This document shows, piece after piece, positions 1-7,733 of a stretch of DNA of 53,527 nucleotides. The notes below the pieces were generated by a model, which saw only the letters and a list, made by a program, of their open reading frames with translations, ran no database searches and was not told where the DNA came from. Source of the stretch: Fidelibacterota bacterium. GTDB lineage: Bacteria > Fidelibacterota > UBA2242 > JAOZSR01. Location of the stretch: the NCBI GenBank assembly GCA_029939575.1, contig JAOZSR010000011.1, positions 1 to 53,527 on the forward strand. The letters run 5' to 3'. Numbering within the stretch: position 1 is the first letter of the stretch; every line of letters starts with the position of its first letter. Position numbers and translations under genes: made by a program.

Positions 1-169
1 TTTTTGTTTCATAAAGAGATTTTACCCACGATAAATCACATAAAGCCAAAAATATCGACATGAAAAAAAATAAAATATTATTGGAAAATTCTACAATTAA
101 AGATAATTTTTAAAAGAATGAATAACAAAAAGTTAAAACATGATGTAATAGTCTTATTTAAGGAATTTA

Positions 170-1648
170 ATGAAAATTATTAAAGAAACGACCTCAATTT
201 GCCCCACCTGTTTAAAAAATATCTCTGCTAAAATTGTTGAAGAAAATGGAAAAATATATCTTACTAAAAAATGTGACATTCATGGGGAATTCAAAGATAT
301 TTACTATTCTGATGAAAAATGCTATTCCAAATTTATGAAATATGATAGTCTGAAGAATAAAAATATCAATTTCAATGAATCTATAAAAAATTGTCCCAAA
401 TCCTGTGGAATTTGTGAAAATCATAAAAGTAGTACTGTCCTTGCAAATTTAGAGATAACAAATAAATGCAACTATAAATGTCCGGTTTGTTTTGCCAATT
501 CCGATGTTGCTAATTATAATTATCATCCATCTATTGAAAAAATATCAGAAATGATGGATACCTTAAGAAACCAAAATCCACCTAATGATGCAATCCAATT
601 ATCAGGAGGAGAACCAACAATTCGCAAGGATTTTTTTGAAATAATCAAAATGGCAAGGTCAAAAGGCTTTATCCAGGTTCAGGTAGCGACTAATGGGAAA
701 ATAATTGCTGACGACCCTAATTTTGCTATTAAACTTGCTAATGCAGACATTGACACTATTTATCTTCAATTTGATGGTGTAACACCCGAACCGTTTATAG
801 AAGTAAGAGGTTTTAATGCGCTGCCACAAAAAATAAAAGCTATAGAAAATATGCGCAAGGCTGGAAAAAGACCACATGTTGTTTTAGTACCCACAATAAT
901 CAAAGGAGTAAATGATCACCAGATTGGCGATATTATAAGATTTGCTGCAGAAAATATTGACATTATTCGTGGTGTTAATTTTCAGCCAATTTCATATACA
1001 GGACGAATCAGTAATCAGGAACTGATGAATCGCAGAATAACTGTTCCGGATATTTTAAACCTGGCACAGAAACAATTGAAGGGAGAGATTTTGGCGAAGG
1101 ATTTTTTCCCTGTATCTGCTGCAAGTCCGGTTTTGGAGTATATCCAGTTATTGAATAAAAATATTCAATTGCCCATTTTAAATACTCATCCTGCCTGTGG
1201 AGCCTGGAGTTTTGTTTATAAGTTTGATAATATATTAATTCCTTTAGATAGAATAATTAACCTGAAAAATTTATTTAAACTGGTTAGTTCTCTGAAAACT
1301 ACAAAAATATCAGAAATAGTTTTAAAAATTATTTATCGATTTTATGGATTATTTCGCTTTAGTAGCCTGAAATATCTTCATAAAATAATTTTTCAGATTC
1401 TACGAGTTTTAAGACACGGATCAATGGATTCAATCTCAAATTTTTCTAATAATCAACATATTCTATTTATTGGGACAATGCATTTTATGGATCCATATAA
1501 TCTTGATTTTGAAAGGTTAGAGAGATGTTGTATTCATAACGTCGCTCCTGATGGATCGGTAATTCCCTTTTGCGCATATAATATTTTTTATCGGGAAAAA
1601 TTGGAAAAAGAATATTCAAATTTACAAAAACATACAAACATCGAATAG
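170..1648 (+). CDS. Tes-like radical SAM protein (tetraether synthase family)
   Basis: A 492-residue radical SAM enzyme. The cluster motif CxxxCxxC is C100, C104, C107, followed by SGGEP near residue 145 and a TNG segment near 174. Extra cysteines lie at the N-terminus (CPTC at 11-14, C35 followed by HGEF) and at 75, 79 and 82 before an HKS motif; C343 sits in a CGAW motif, and a C-terminal stretch has MHFMDPYN, CCIHN and PDGSVIPFC. From family memory this order matches the archaeal tetraether lipid synthase family (Tes, MJ0619-like), which has several iron-sulphur clusters and a rubredoxin-like site and joins lipid chains through sp3 carbons. Bacterial homologues of unknown role exist. It stands alone ahead of a LacI gene. 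Family assignment is fairly secure; the substrate is inference. Confidence 0.8.
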   Translation: MKIIKETTSICPTCLKNISAKIVEENGKIYLTKKCDIHGEFKDIYYSDEKCYSKFMKYDSLKNKNINFNESIKNCPKSCGICENHKSSTVLANLEITNKCNYKCPVCFANSDVANYNYHPSIEKISEMMDTLRNQNPPNDAIQLSGGEPTIRKDFFEIIKMARSKGFIQVQVATNGKIIADDPNFAIKLANADIDTIYLQFDGVTPEPFIEVRGFNALPQKIKAIENMRKAGKRPHVVLVPTIIKGVNDHQIGDIIRFAAENIDIIRGVNFQPISYTGRISNQELMNRRITVPDILNLAQKQLKGEILAKDFFPVSAASPVLEYIQLLNKNIQLPILNTHPACGAWSFVYKFDNILIPLDRIINLKNLFKLVSSLKTTKISEIVLKIIYRFYGLFRFSSLKYLHKIIFQILRVLRHGSMDSISNFSNNQHILFIGTMHFMDPYNLDFERLERCCIHNVAPDGSVIPFCAYNIFYREKLEKEYSNLQKHTNIE

Positions 1649-1683
1649 AAAAAATATTTGTAAATAAAATATATATAGGTTAC

Positions 1684-1695
1684 GTTACCGGTAAC
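1684..1695. promoter_or_regulatory. Palindromic operator upstream of the LacI-family gene
   Basis: GTTACCGGTAAC is a perfect 12-bp palindrome 52 bp before the LacI-family start codon. LacI/GalR/GntR-type regulators bind short palindromes with a CG-containing centre, and this one resembles the GntR-class operator. Autoregulation is the simplest reading. I found no second copy before the transporter gene. Confidence 0.6.
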
Positions 1696-1746
1696 AAACA
1701 GGTTGGGTCAATATTCAGGTATTAGTATATAAGGAAATCGATTTAT

Positions 1747-2757
1747 ATGAATAAAAATATCAAAGTAACAATAAGTGATATTGCCAGAGAAGCCGGGGTT
1801 TCCAAAATGACCGTTTCCAGGGTAATTAATGATGCATCAAACGTAGCCAAAAAAACCCGTACAAAAATTCAAAAATTAATAAAAGAGATGGATTATCAAC
1901 CAAATCTCATTGCCAGGAGTTTATCAAACAAAAGAACAATGACTATCGGGATTTTGGTTCCCAAAAGAGAAAAAATATTTTTGGATAATTATATTGCCCA
2001 GATTCTTGCCGGAGTAAGTGAAATAATTAAAAAACACGATTACAGGATAATGCTATTTCCGATTGATATTGAAGATGATTCCGGATATGTTTCCATTGTT
2101 AGGGGAAATTTAATAGATGGTTTGATCCTTTTAAAAATTTCAAGTGATGACACTTGGATCAATTCATTGGCTGAGATAGATTTTCCTTTTGTATTTGTTA
2201 ATCATCGAAGAGAAGATGAGAAATTTAATTTTGTGGATTCTGAAAATAAAAAAGGAATAAAACTGGCAGTTGATTATTTATACAGTCTTGGTCGACGTGA
2301 TTTTGCCTTTGTTGCCGGAAGTATGAATGAAACGAATGGAGTTGACCGATTAAATGGTTTTAAAGAAGCACTTAAAGACAAAAAATTGATTTTTAATGAT
2401 GAGTGGATTATTAAAGGTGAATTTAACAAAGATATTGCTTTTGAAAATTCAGCTAAACTTTTTATAAAAAAGAAAAAGCCGGATGCCATAATATGCTCCG
2501 ATGATTATATGGCTATTGGAGTTATTGACAGAATTATAAAGGAAGGATTCAGAGTGCCACAGGATTTTTCTGTAATCGGTTTTGATGATATTGAAATTGC
2601 TTCTTATATAAACCCTGCTTTAACAACAATCAGACAACCTTTACATGAATTAGGAGTCAGAGCAGCCTCAATTTTGTTGAATATTATTAATAAACGGAAT
2701 GTTAATACTGTGCATGAATTTTTAGAAGTTGAGCTGATTAAACGTGATTCCTGTTAA
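1747..2757 (+). CDS. LacI-family transcriptional regulator
   Basis: This 336-residue protein has the standard layout. An N-terminal helix-turn-helix (residues about 8-30, IAREAGVSKMTVSRVIN) is followed by the hinge region (residues about 50-65, including NLIARSL) and a periplasmic-binding-protein-like effector domain (about 65-336) with the typical DAIICSDDYMAIG and VIGFDDIEIA segments. Such proteins repress or activate sugar-use genes in response to a small ligand. The downstream genes are a secreted protein and an MFS transporter, so these are candidate targets. A perfect palindrome 52 bp upstream suggests autoregulation. An AAGGA ribosome site precedes the ATG. The ligand cannot be told from sequence. 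Confidence 0.92.
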   Translation: MNKNIKVTISDIAREAGVSKMTVSRVINDASNVAKKTRTKIQKLIKEMDYQPNLIARSLSNKRTMTIGILVPKREKIFLDNYIAQILAGVSEIIKKHDYRIMLFPIDIEDDSGYVSIVRGNLIDGLILLKISSDDTWINSLAEIDFPFVFVNHRREDEKFNFVDSENKKGIKLAVDYLYSLGRRDFAFVAGSMNETNGVDRLNGFKEALKDKKLIFNDEWIIKGEFNKDIAFENSAKLFIKKKKPDAIICSDDYMAIGVIDRIIKEGFRVPQDFSVIGFDDIEIASYINPALTTIRQPLHELGVRAASILLNIINKRNVNTVHEFLEVELIKRDSC

Positions 2758-2814
2758 GAATTATGAAAGTTTTGGATTGTTGATTAATTATTTTTTAAAA
2801 ATGTGGAGTTAAAA

Positions 2815-3969
2815 ATGGTTTCAGGAAACAAATATATATATATTGTACTTATTTTATTATTTTTAAACAATATATCATTGGGAAAAACTTTACAGGATAT
2901 CGGTGGCTTCAGAGCTTCAAGAGTAATGCCCGGTGAATTTCCTGATCCTGAATATTGGTCTAATATTGGTTGGGAAATTGCTCATAAGTTTGATAATACT
3001 CAGGCAGCCGGAATTTGGATTGTAAGCACAATATGGGGTGGAGGTGAGTGTCACTTTCATTTTCCCAAACCGGAAGGTTCTGGCGATTTTAATAATATCT
3101 CTTTTTCAAATACTGATAAAAACGAGGAATATTTAACACGATTCGATCAGGATGGTTTAAAAGTCTGGCTTCAGGTCGAATCAGGTGATGCAAATATTGA
3201 TACCTTAATTGATATTGTAATGGAAAGATATTCACACCATGAATGTGTAATTGGATTTGGAGTGGATGTAGAGTGGTTTTTCACAAGTTCTGAAAATAAT
3301 TGGGAGGGAAGACAGGTTACTTCTGCCGAGGCGATTAATTGGGAAAACAGGATTAAATCCTATAATCAGAACTATACCCTGCTTTTAAAACATTGGTTAA
3401 TTTCAAAAATGCCTGTTTATAAAGGAGATATTGTTTTTGTTGACGACAGTCAGGAATTTTCCGGATTGAATAGTATGAAGTGGGAGTTTCAAACCTGGGG
3501 AAATGCTTTTCCTGACAACCCGGTTATTTTCCAGGTTGGATATGATTCTGATAAAATTTGGTGGAATAATTTTCCTGATCCGGTTTTTAGGATTGGTAAT
3601 GAATTGAAATCATCTATTCCAAATTATGCAGGAATAGTTTGGGTTGATTTTACTATTAAAAATGTTTTTCCTGTAAATATTGATGATGAAACAGTTGACT
3701 TACCAAAGGAAATTACTTTATATCAAAATTATCCAAATCCTTTTAATAATTCTACAATAATTGAATACTACCTTCCCGAAAAACAGGTTGTTAAATGTAT
3801 TGTATATGACCAGACAGGTGTTGAAATATTAGTACTTAAAGAGGGTTTTCACAGTTCCGGTTTTCATAAGGTAAAATTCCGTCCAACCATAGTTTCCAGC
3901 GGAATATATTATATTTCATTACAAACCCGTTCAACGACTATTAATAAAAAAATGATTTTCTTAAAATAA
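2815..3969 (+). CDS. Secreted protein with T9SS-type C-terminal sorting domain
   Basis: A frame opens at a GTG (2803), but the ATG at 2815 has a GGAG site about 7 nt upstream and begins directly with a signal peptide (basic start, hydrophobic core, cleavage near SLG-K), so I prefer it. The middle of the protein (about 300 residues) is rich in Trp and has IGFGVDVEWF and VFVDDS segments like strand ends of a TIM barrel; a glycoside-hydrolase-like role is possible but not shown. The last 80 residues form a sorting domain with YQNYPNPFN and a beta-sandwich ending in KKMIFLK, typical of type IX secretion substrates in FCB bacteria. It lies between a LacI regulator and an MFS transporter. Confidence 0.75.
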   Translation: MVSGNKYIYIVLILLFLNNISLGKTLQDIGGFRASRVMPGEFPDPEYWSNIGWEIAHKFDNTQAAGIWIVSTIWGGGECHFHFPKPEGSGDFNNISFSNTDKNEEYLTRFDQDGLKVWLQVESGDANIDTLIDIVMERYSHHECVIGFGVDVEWFFTSSENNWEGRQVTSAEAINWENRIKSYNQNYTLLLKHWLISKMPVYKGDIVFVDDSQEFSGLNSMKWEFQTWGNAFPDNPVIFQVGYDSDKIWWNNFPDPVFRIGNELKSSIPNYAGIVWVDFTIKNVFPVNIDDETVDLPKEITLYQNYPNPFNNSTIIEYYLPEKQVVKCIVYDQTGVEILVLKEGFHSSGFHKVKFRPTIVSSGIYYISLQTRSTTINKKMIFLK

Positions 3970-4181
3970 TTTGATAACATATTTTTCTGATAAAAAGAAA
4001 TTTTATAATTAATTATTTGTAATTAATCAAATAAAATACTTGTAATTTTTTTTCTGGTAGACTTAAATTTTTTAGTCATTCATAAAGATTTTTTATATAT
4101 TAAGCATCAATTATGATATTACAGGTTTTTAAAAAATATTTTAAAAAAGAAATTTACTAACAATTAAAAGGGGGAATTTTT

Positions 4182-5855
4182 ATGACTGATGGGATTAAAA
4201 AATCACTTCGTGATTCTAAATCAGCAAGATGGACAGCGCTTGTTATTGTAGCTTTTACAATGTTTGGTGCTTATTTTTTCAATTATGCTCTATCTCCGGT
4301 AAAACCTATGCTGGAAACTGTTTTAGGTTGGAATAGTGCAGATTTTGGTATGTATACTTCATCATATACATGGTTTAATGTTTTTCTATTTATGCTAATT
4401 TTTAGCGGAATTATACTTGATAAATTCGGAATCCGTATTACCGGAGTATTATCAAGTGGAATGATGGCTGTTGGTACCGGTCTTAATTATTGGGCACTTA
4501 TCCATGTTTTTCCGGAAGGTTCTCTTATTTTTGGTTTCAAAACCCAGGTTGTTATTTCTGCAATTGGTTTTGGAATTTTTGGGGTTGGAACTGAAGCTGC
4601 CGGAATAACTGTCTCTAAAGCAATAGTAAAATGGTTTAAAGGATATGAATTAGCTCTCGCAATGGGTATGCAAATGTCAATTGCCCGATTAGGTACTGCT
4701 CTTGCCCTGGGAATTTGTTTACCGGTCGCTAAAACTTTTAATTTTACATCACCGGTATTATTATCCTTTATCTTTATGTTAATAGGTTTAACTGCATTTA
4801 TTATTTATACATTCTTAGATAAAAAACTGGATGCATCTGAAGGTGAAAAAGAAATAGAAGAAGATGAATTTCACCCAAGAGATATTATTCAAATCATAAA
4901 AAATAAAGGTTTTTGGTATATTGCTATATTATGTGTTTTATTTTATGGCGCTGTTTTCCCATTCCTTTTTTATGCTACCGATTTAATGATTAATAAATAT
5001 AATGTAAATCCAAATTTAGCAGGTTCAATACCAGCATTACTACCTTTTGGAACAATTTTCTTAACACCTTTGTTTGGCTCTATTTATGACAAAAAAGGTA
5101 AAGGAGCCACAATTATGATTATTGGCTCTGTAATATTAATTGTTGTTCATGGGATTCTAACAATTCCATTTCTAAATATTTGGTGGTTAGCTGCCTTATT
5201 GGTAATATTATTAGGTGTTGGTTTCTCTCTTGTACCTGCTGCAATGTGGCCGTCTGTTCCAAAAATTATCCCTGAAAAATTATTAGGAAGTGCATATGCA
5301 TTAATTTTCTGGATTCAGAACATTGGACTATGGGCAATTCCACTGTTACTTGGTATTATCCTGAATGCAACTAATCCATCTGTTGTTCCAAATAAAACAC
5401 TTATTAAAGATGCATTTAGTGAAGCATATGGTGAAGTATTAAATAATAATGAAATTCAATTCAATGATAGTGAAATTAATTCTTTAATATCAAATATTAA
5501 TACTGAATTAATTGATAATATTATACAGTCAACCAACTATGTAGCTACTAAGGACGATGATATTAATTCTGATAATATTACAAAAAGTATTGTAAAAACT
5601 ACAGTTGATGTTCTGAGTTCCATTAGTTTAACAGGTAATGTTGATGATTTTGAAAAATCAAGTAAGCAGCTAGTAATTGATGCCGTAAAACCAATTATTG
5701 TTAGTAATAAATTAAATCTAAGATATAACTATTTTTGGGATATGGTATTATTTTCAATCTTAAGTATTTCCGCACTTTTATGTGCAATAGGCCTAAAACG
5801 AGAAGATAAAAAATCTGGTTATGGTTTGGAATTACCAAATATAGATATAAAATAA
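4182..5855 (+). CDS. OFA-family MFS transporter with large extra loop
   Basis: This 557-residue polytopic protein begins like oxalate/formate antiporter (OFA) family members, with a first helix after RWTALVIVAFTMFG and a conserved NYALSPVKPML segment. About 12 helices are visible, with a charged central loop (GEKEIEEDEFHPRD) between the two halves. Unusually, a polar segment of roughly 115 residues (about 405-520), rich in Asn, Asp and Ser, separates the penultimate and last helices. OFA proteins usually have only about 400-450 residues. The substrate is probably a small organic anion. It is preceded by a GGGGG-containing ribosome site and followed by a good terminator. Confidence 0.8.
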   Translation: MTDGIKKSLRDSKSARWTALVIVAFTMFGAYFFNYALSPVKPMLETVLGWNSADFGMYTSSYTWFNVFLFMLIFSGIILDKFGIRITGVLSSGMMAVGTGLNYWALIHVFPEGSLIFGFKTQVVISAIGFGIFGVGTEAAGITVSKAIVKWFKGYELALAMGMQMSIARLGTALALGICLPVAKTFNFTSPVLLSFIFMLIGLTAFIIYTFLDKKLDASEGEKEIEEDEFHPRDIIQIIKNKGFWYIAILCVLFYGAVFPFLFYATDLMINKYNVNPNLAGSIPALLPFGTIFLTPLFGSIYDKKGKGATIMIIGSVILIVVHGILTIPFLNIWWLAALLVILLGVGFSLVPAAMWPSVPKIIPEKLLGSAYALIFWIQNIGLWAIPLLLGIILNATNPSVVPNKTLIKDAFSEAYGEVLNNNEIQFNDSEINSLISNINTELIDNIIQSTNYVATKDDDINSDNITKSIVKTTVDVLSSISLTGNVDDFEKSSKQLVIDAVKPIIVSNKLNLRYNYFWDMVLFSILSISALLCAIGLKREDKKSGYGLELPNIDIK

Positions 5856-5873
5856 TAAGCAGGATTATGGAAT

Positions 5874-5912
5874 AAAAAAGCCACCTGGTATTAATTTTCA
5901 AGTGGCTTTTTT
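5874..5912 (+). terminator. Rho-independent terminator after the MFS transporter
   Basis: AAAAAAGCCACCTG and CAAGTGGCTTTTTT form a stem of about 13 bp with one mismatch and an 11-nt loop, followed by T residues. The A/T symmetry means it could also act from the opposite strand. Confidence 0.85.
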
Positions 5913-6001
5913 ATATTCTGTTAATTTCTATTATTCCAGATTAAATATATTTCTTTTTATATCACACAATTTTCATTTATATTATTAGTGTTGTTTCAAA
6001 T

Positions 6002-6072
6002 GCGGGTGTAGTTCAGTGGTAGAACACCAGCTTCCCAAGCTGGATATGAGGGTTCGATTCCCTTCACCCGCT
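6002..6072 (+). tRNA. tRNA-Gly (anticodon CCC)
   Basis: A full cloverleaf is visible. The acceptor stem GCGGGTG pairs with CACCCGC, the D-arm contains TTCAGTGGTAGAA, and the anticodon arm CCAGC-TTCCCAA-GCTGG places CCC at positions 34-36, reading GGG glycine codons. The T-arm is GAGGG-TTCGATT-CCCTT. The discriminator is T and CCA is not encoded. Confidence 0.95.
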
Positions 6073-6277
6073 CAAAGTAACTTCCCTGAGGTTCAGATTT
6101 ATATAATAAAGCGGTTTTGAATGCAGTGGCCATAATTATATTTTCCCATTTTTCACTAAAAATAGCACTAACTTTTAAAATTACAAATTCATAGATAAGT
6201 TATCGACTTGAAAAATCTATAAAAAAATAAAACCAGGAAATTATATTGACTTTGATCAAGAAAAATTATGCCAAGTT

Positions 6278-6511
6278 TTAACAAATTCTATTTTGCATTT
6301 TATGGGTCTTATTTTTCCATCCAGCCTTACTTTTTGAATTGACATATTGAATTTTTATATCTTCAAAATTTTTTACAAATTTTATTTTTTTATTTTGCCC
6401 AGAAGGATTGAAATACCAAATTTCATCTTTTCCTTTTGCCTCTGATTTATTTATAGTAACATAACATACAAATCCGGAGAATCCTTGCAGAGGTTTGACG
6501 AATATCTCATG
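6278..6511 (-). pseudogene. Relic of a small gene, unidentified
   Basis: On the minus strand there is an open frame of about 77 codons bounded by stops, with a coherent amino-acid pattern but no usable start codon. Readable pieces include VKPLQGFSGFVCYVTINK, EIWYFNPSG, and a tail IKIQYVNSKSKAGWKNKTH before the stop. The tail resembles small repeat proteins with a K-[ST]-x-A-G-W pattern (DUF6150-like); that comparison is from memory and weak. The lack of a start and an upstream in-frame stop suggest a decayed gene. It lies in a 1-kb stretch without intact genes. Confidence 0.35.
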
Positions 6512-6590
6512 TCAGAAGATAAATGCCCAATTCGAAGAATAGTTTTAAAGATTGCAATTATTTGAATAACCTCCGCAAGGTTAGGTTCCG

Positions 6591-6629
6591 AAACCCGGTT
6601 GGCTCGCTCCGCTCACTGAAACTGGGTTT
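6591..6629. repeat. GC-rich hairpin in AT-rich spacer
   Basis: AAACCCGGTT (6591-6600) pairs with AACTGGGTTT (6620-6629) over 10 bp with one G-U. The loop is GC-rich (GGCTCGCTCCGCTCACTG). The composition is unlike the surrounding spacer, suggesting an inserted or structured element. No function is assigned. Confidence 0.45.
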
Positions 6630-6661
6630 GGCTGGAAGCAAAAATGCTATTTTCTAATATC

Positions 6662-6729
6662 GATTATGGAGTGATTATGGAGTGCATTATCTGTGATAAT
6701 GCAAGAACCAACACAGTTGGTTCACTCCA
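6662..6729. repeat. Tandem 11-mer and perfect three-way-junction palindrome
   Basis: GATTATGGAGT is present twice in tandem (6662-6683). The second copy leads into a set of nested inverted repeats. TGGAGTG (6678-6684) pairs with CACTCCA (6723-6729). Inside it, CATTATC-TGT-GATAATG (6685-6701) and AACCAA-CACAG-TTGGTT (6706-6722) each form perfect hairpins, separated by CAAG. All 20 base pairs are Watson-Crick. It could be a DNA cruciform site or a folded RNA; it is not a tRNA or a hammerhead core. Confidence 0.6.
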
Positions 6730-7080
6730 AAAGTCCAAATTGAATACAAGAAATAACCATCATTTTTTCAAATGCCTATATAAATGAATTCAACCATTTT
6801 ATGAAGAGAATTAAAAATTCGATATTATAAAAGATATGTTGATAGTTTTATTTTAGTTTATAAAGATAAAAAACAACTCAGCAATATTATTTATCATTTT
6901 AAATTATTAAAGAATCCAAACCAATGCTTTGTTACCTAAAATCACATTAATCCTAAATACCTGTATATTACCAGGATTCAAATTTAAAAAAAACCGCGAA
7001 ATCAAAAATATTTAAATAAAAATAAACAAGAAATATATAGATTGTTTATTTAAAATATCTTAAATTTTCCAACAATTAAA
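6730..7080. other. AT-rich spacer, no gene seen
   Basis: About 350 bp of very AT-rich sequence before the pyr operon. I see no open frame or family signal. It presumably carries the pyrR promoter, which must lie upstream of the attenuator starting at 7088, but no hexamer pair is convincing. Confidence 0.5.
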
Positions 7081-7087
7081 GAAAGGA

Positions 7088-7173
7088 GCCTTTAAACCTA
7101 ACCTGTGAGTTGGACAAGGCATAAGATAAAACAAAGAGAAGACTTACACCAAAGGTGGAAAGTCTTTTTTTTT
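7088..7173 (+). promoter_or_regulatory. PyrR attenuator (binding hairpin plus terminator)
   Basis: GCCTT (7088-7092) pairs with AAGGC (7116-7120), and an upper stem CCtAAC/GTTGG carries the hexaloop CTGTGA (7103-7108), which fits the PyrR-binding loop consensus CNGNGA. A terminator follows: AAGACTT (7139-7145) with AAGTCTT (7160-7166), inner CACC/GGTG, then a T tract to 7173. TGTGAGTT (7104-7111) can instead pair with GACTTACA (7141-7148), giving an antiterminator exclusive with both other structures. When uridine nucleotides are plentiful, PyrR binding would favour termination before pyrR. Confidence 0.88.
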
Positions 7174-7184
7174 AGGAGGAGAAT

Positions 7185-7733
7185 ATGAAATTTAGAATTA
7201 AATCCCAATTATCAGATGAAAAAGCAATGAACCGCACAATCACCAGGCTTGCTCATGAAATTGTTGAAAATAATAAAGGAATTGAAGATCTTTGCCTTGT
7301 TGGTATCAGAACCAGGGGTGAATTCCTGGCCAGACGGATTGTGAAAAAAATTGCAGAATTTGAAAAAGAAGAACTTCCCTTAGGAATACTTGATATTGTA
7401 ATGTATCGTGATGATTACCGCACAAAAAATCGTCTTCCTGCTGTTGAAATAACAGATATCCCATTTAATATTGATAATAAAAAATTGGTGCTGATTGATG
7501 ATGTGATATACACCGGTCGTACAATCAGGGCTGCTCTGGATGCATTGATAGACCTGGGACGTCCTTCAGGTATTCAGTTGGCAGTTATGGTTGATCGTGG
7601 ACATAGAGAAATGCCAATCAGACCTGATTATGTTGGGAAAAATTGTCCAACAGCGGCAAATGAGGAAATAAGCGTAAAAGTAAAAGAATGTGACGGCGTT
7701 GATGTGATTGATTTAATGGAGGAAGATAAATGA
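7185..7733 (+). CDS. pyrR: PyrR, pyrimidine attenuation regulator / UPRTase
   Basis: A 182-residue type I phosphoribosyltransferase-fold protein. The PRPP-binding motif VLIDDVIYTGRTIRAA lies near residues 105-120, and the N-terminus has the PyrR signature NRTITRLAHEI. PyrR binds a hairpin in pyr mRNA when UMP/UTP is high and has weak uracil phosphoribosyltransferase activity. The target hairpin and terminator are directly upstream, so the gene controls itself and pyrB-pyrC. A strong AGGAGG site (7174-7179) lies just after the terminator T tract. The stop overlaps the pyrB start (ATGA), so the two are translationally coupled. Confidence 0.95.
   Translation: MKFRIKSQLSDEKAMNRTITRLAHEIVENNKGIEDLCLVGIRTRGEFLARRIVKKIAEFEKEELPLGILDIVMYRDDYRTKNRLPAVEITDIPFNIDNKKLVLIDDVIYTGRTIRAALDALIDLGRPSGIQLAVMVDRGHREMPIRPDYVGKNCPTAANEEISVKVKECDGVDVIDLMEEDK

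Noticed and set aside
6678..6729. tRNA-like or hammerhead ribozyme reading of the three-way junction
   Set aside because: There is no anticodon arm or TTC loop, and the hammerhead core CUGANGA with GAAA is absent.
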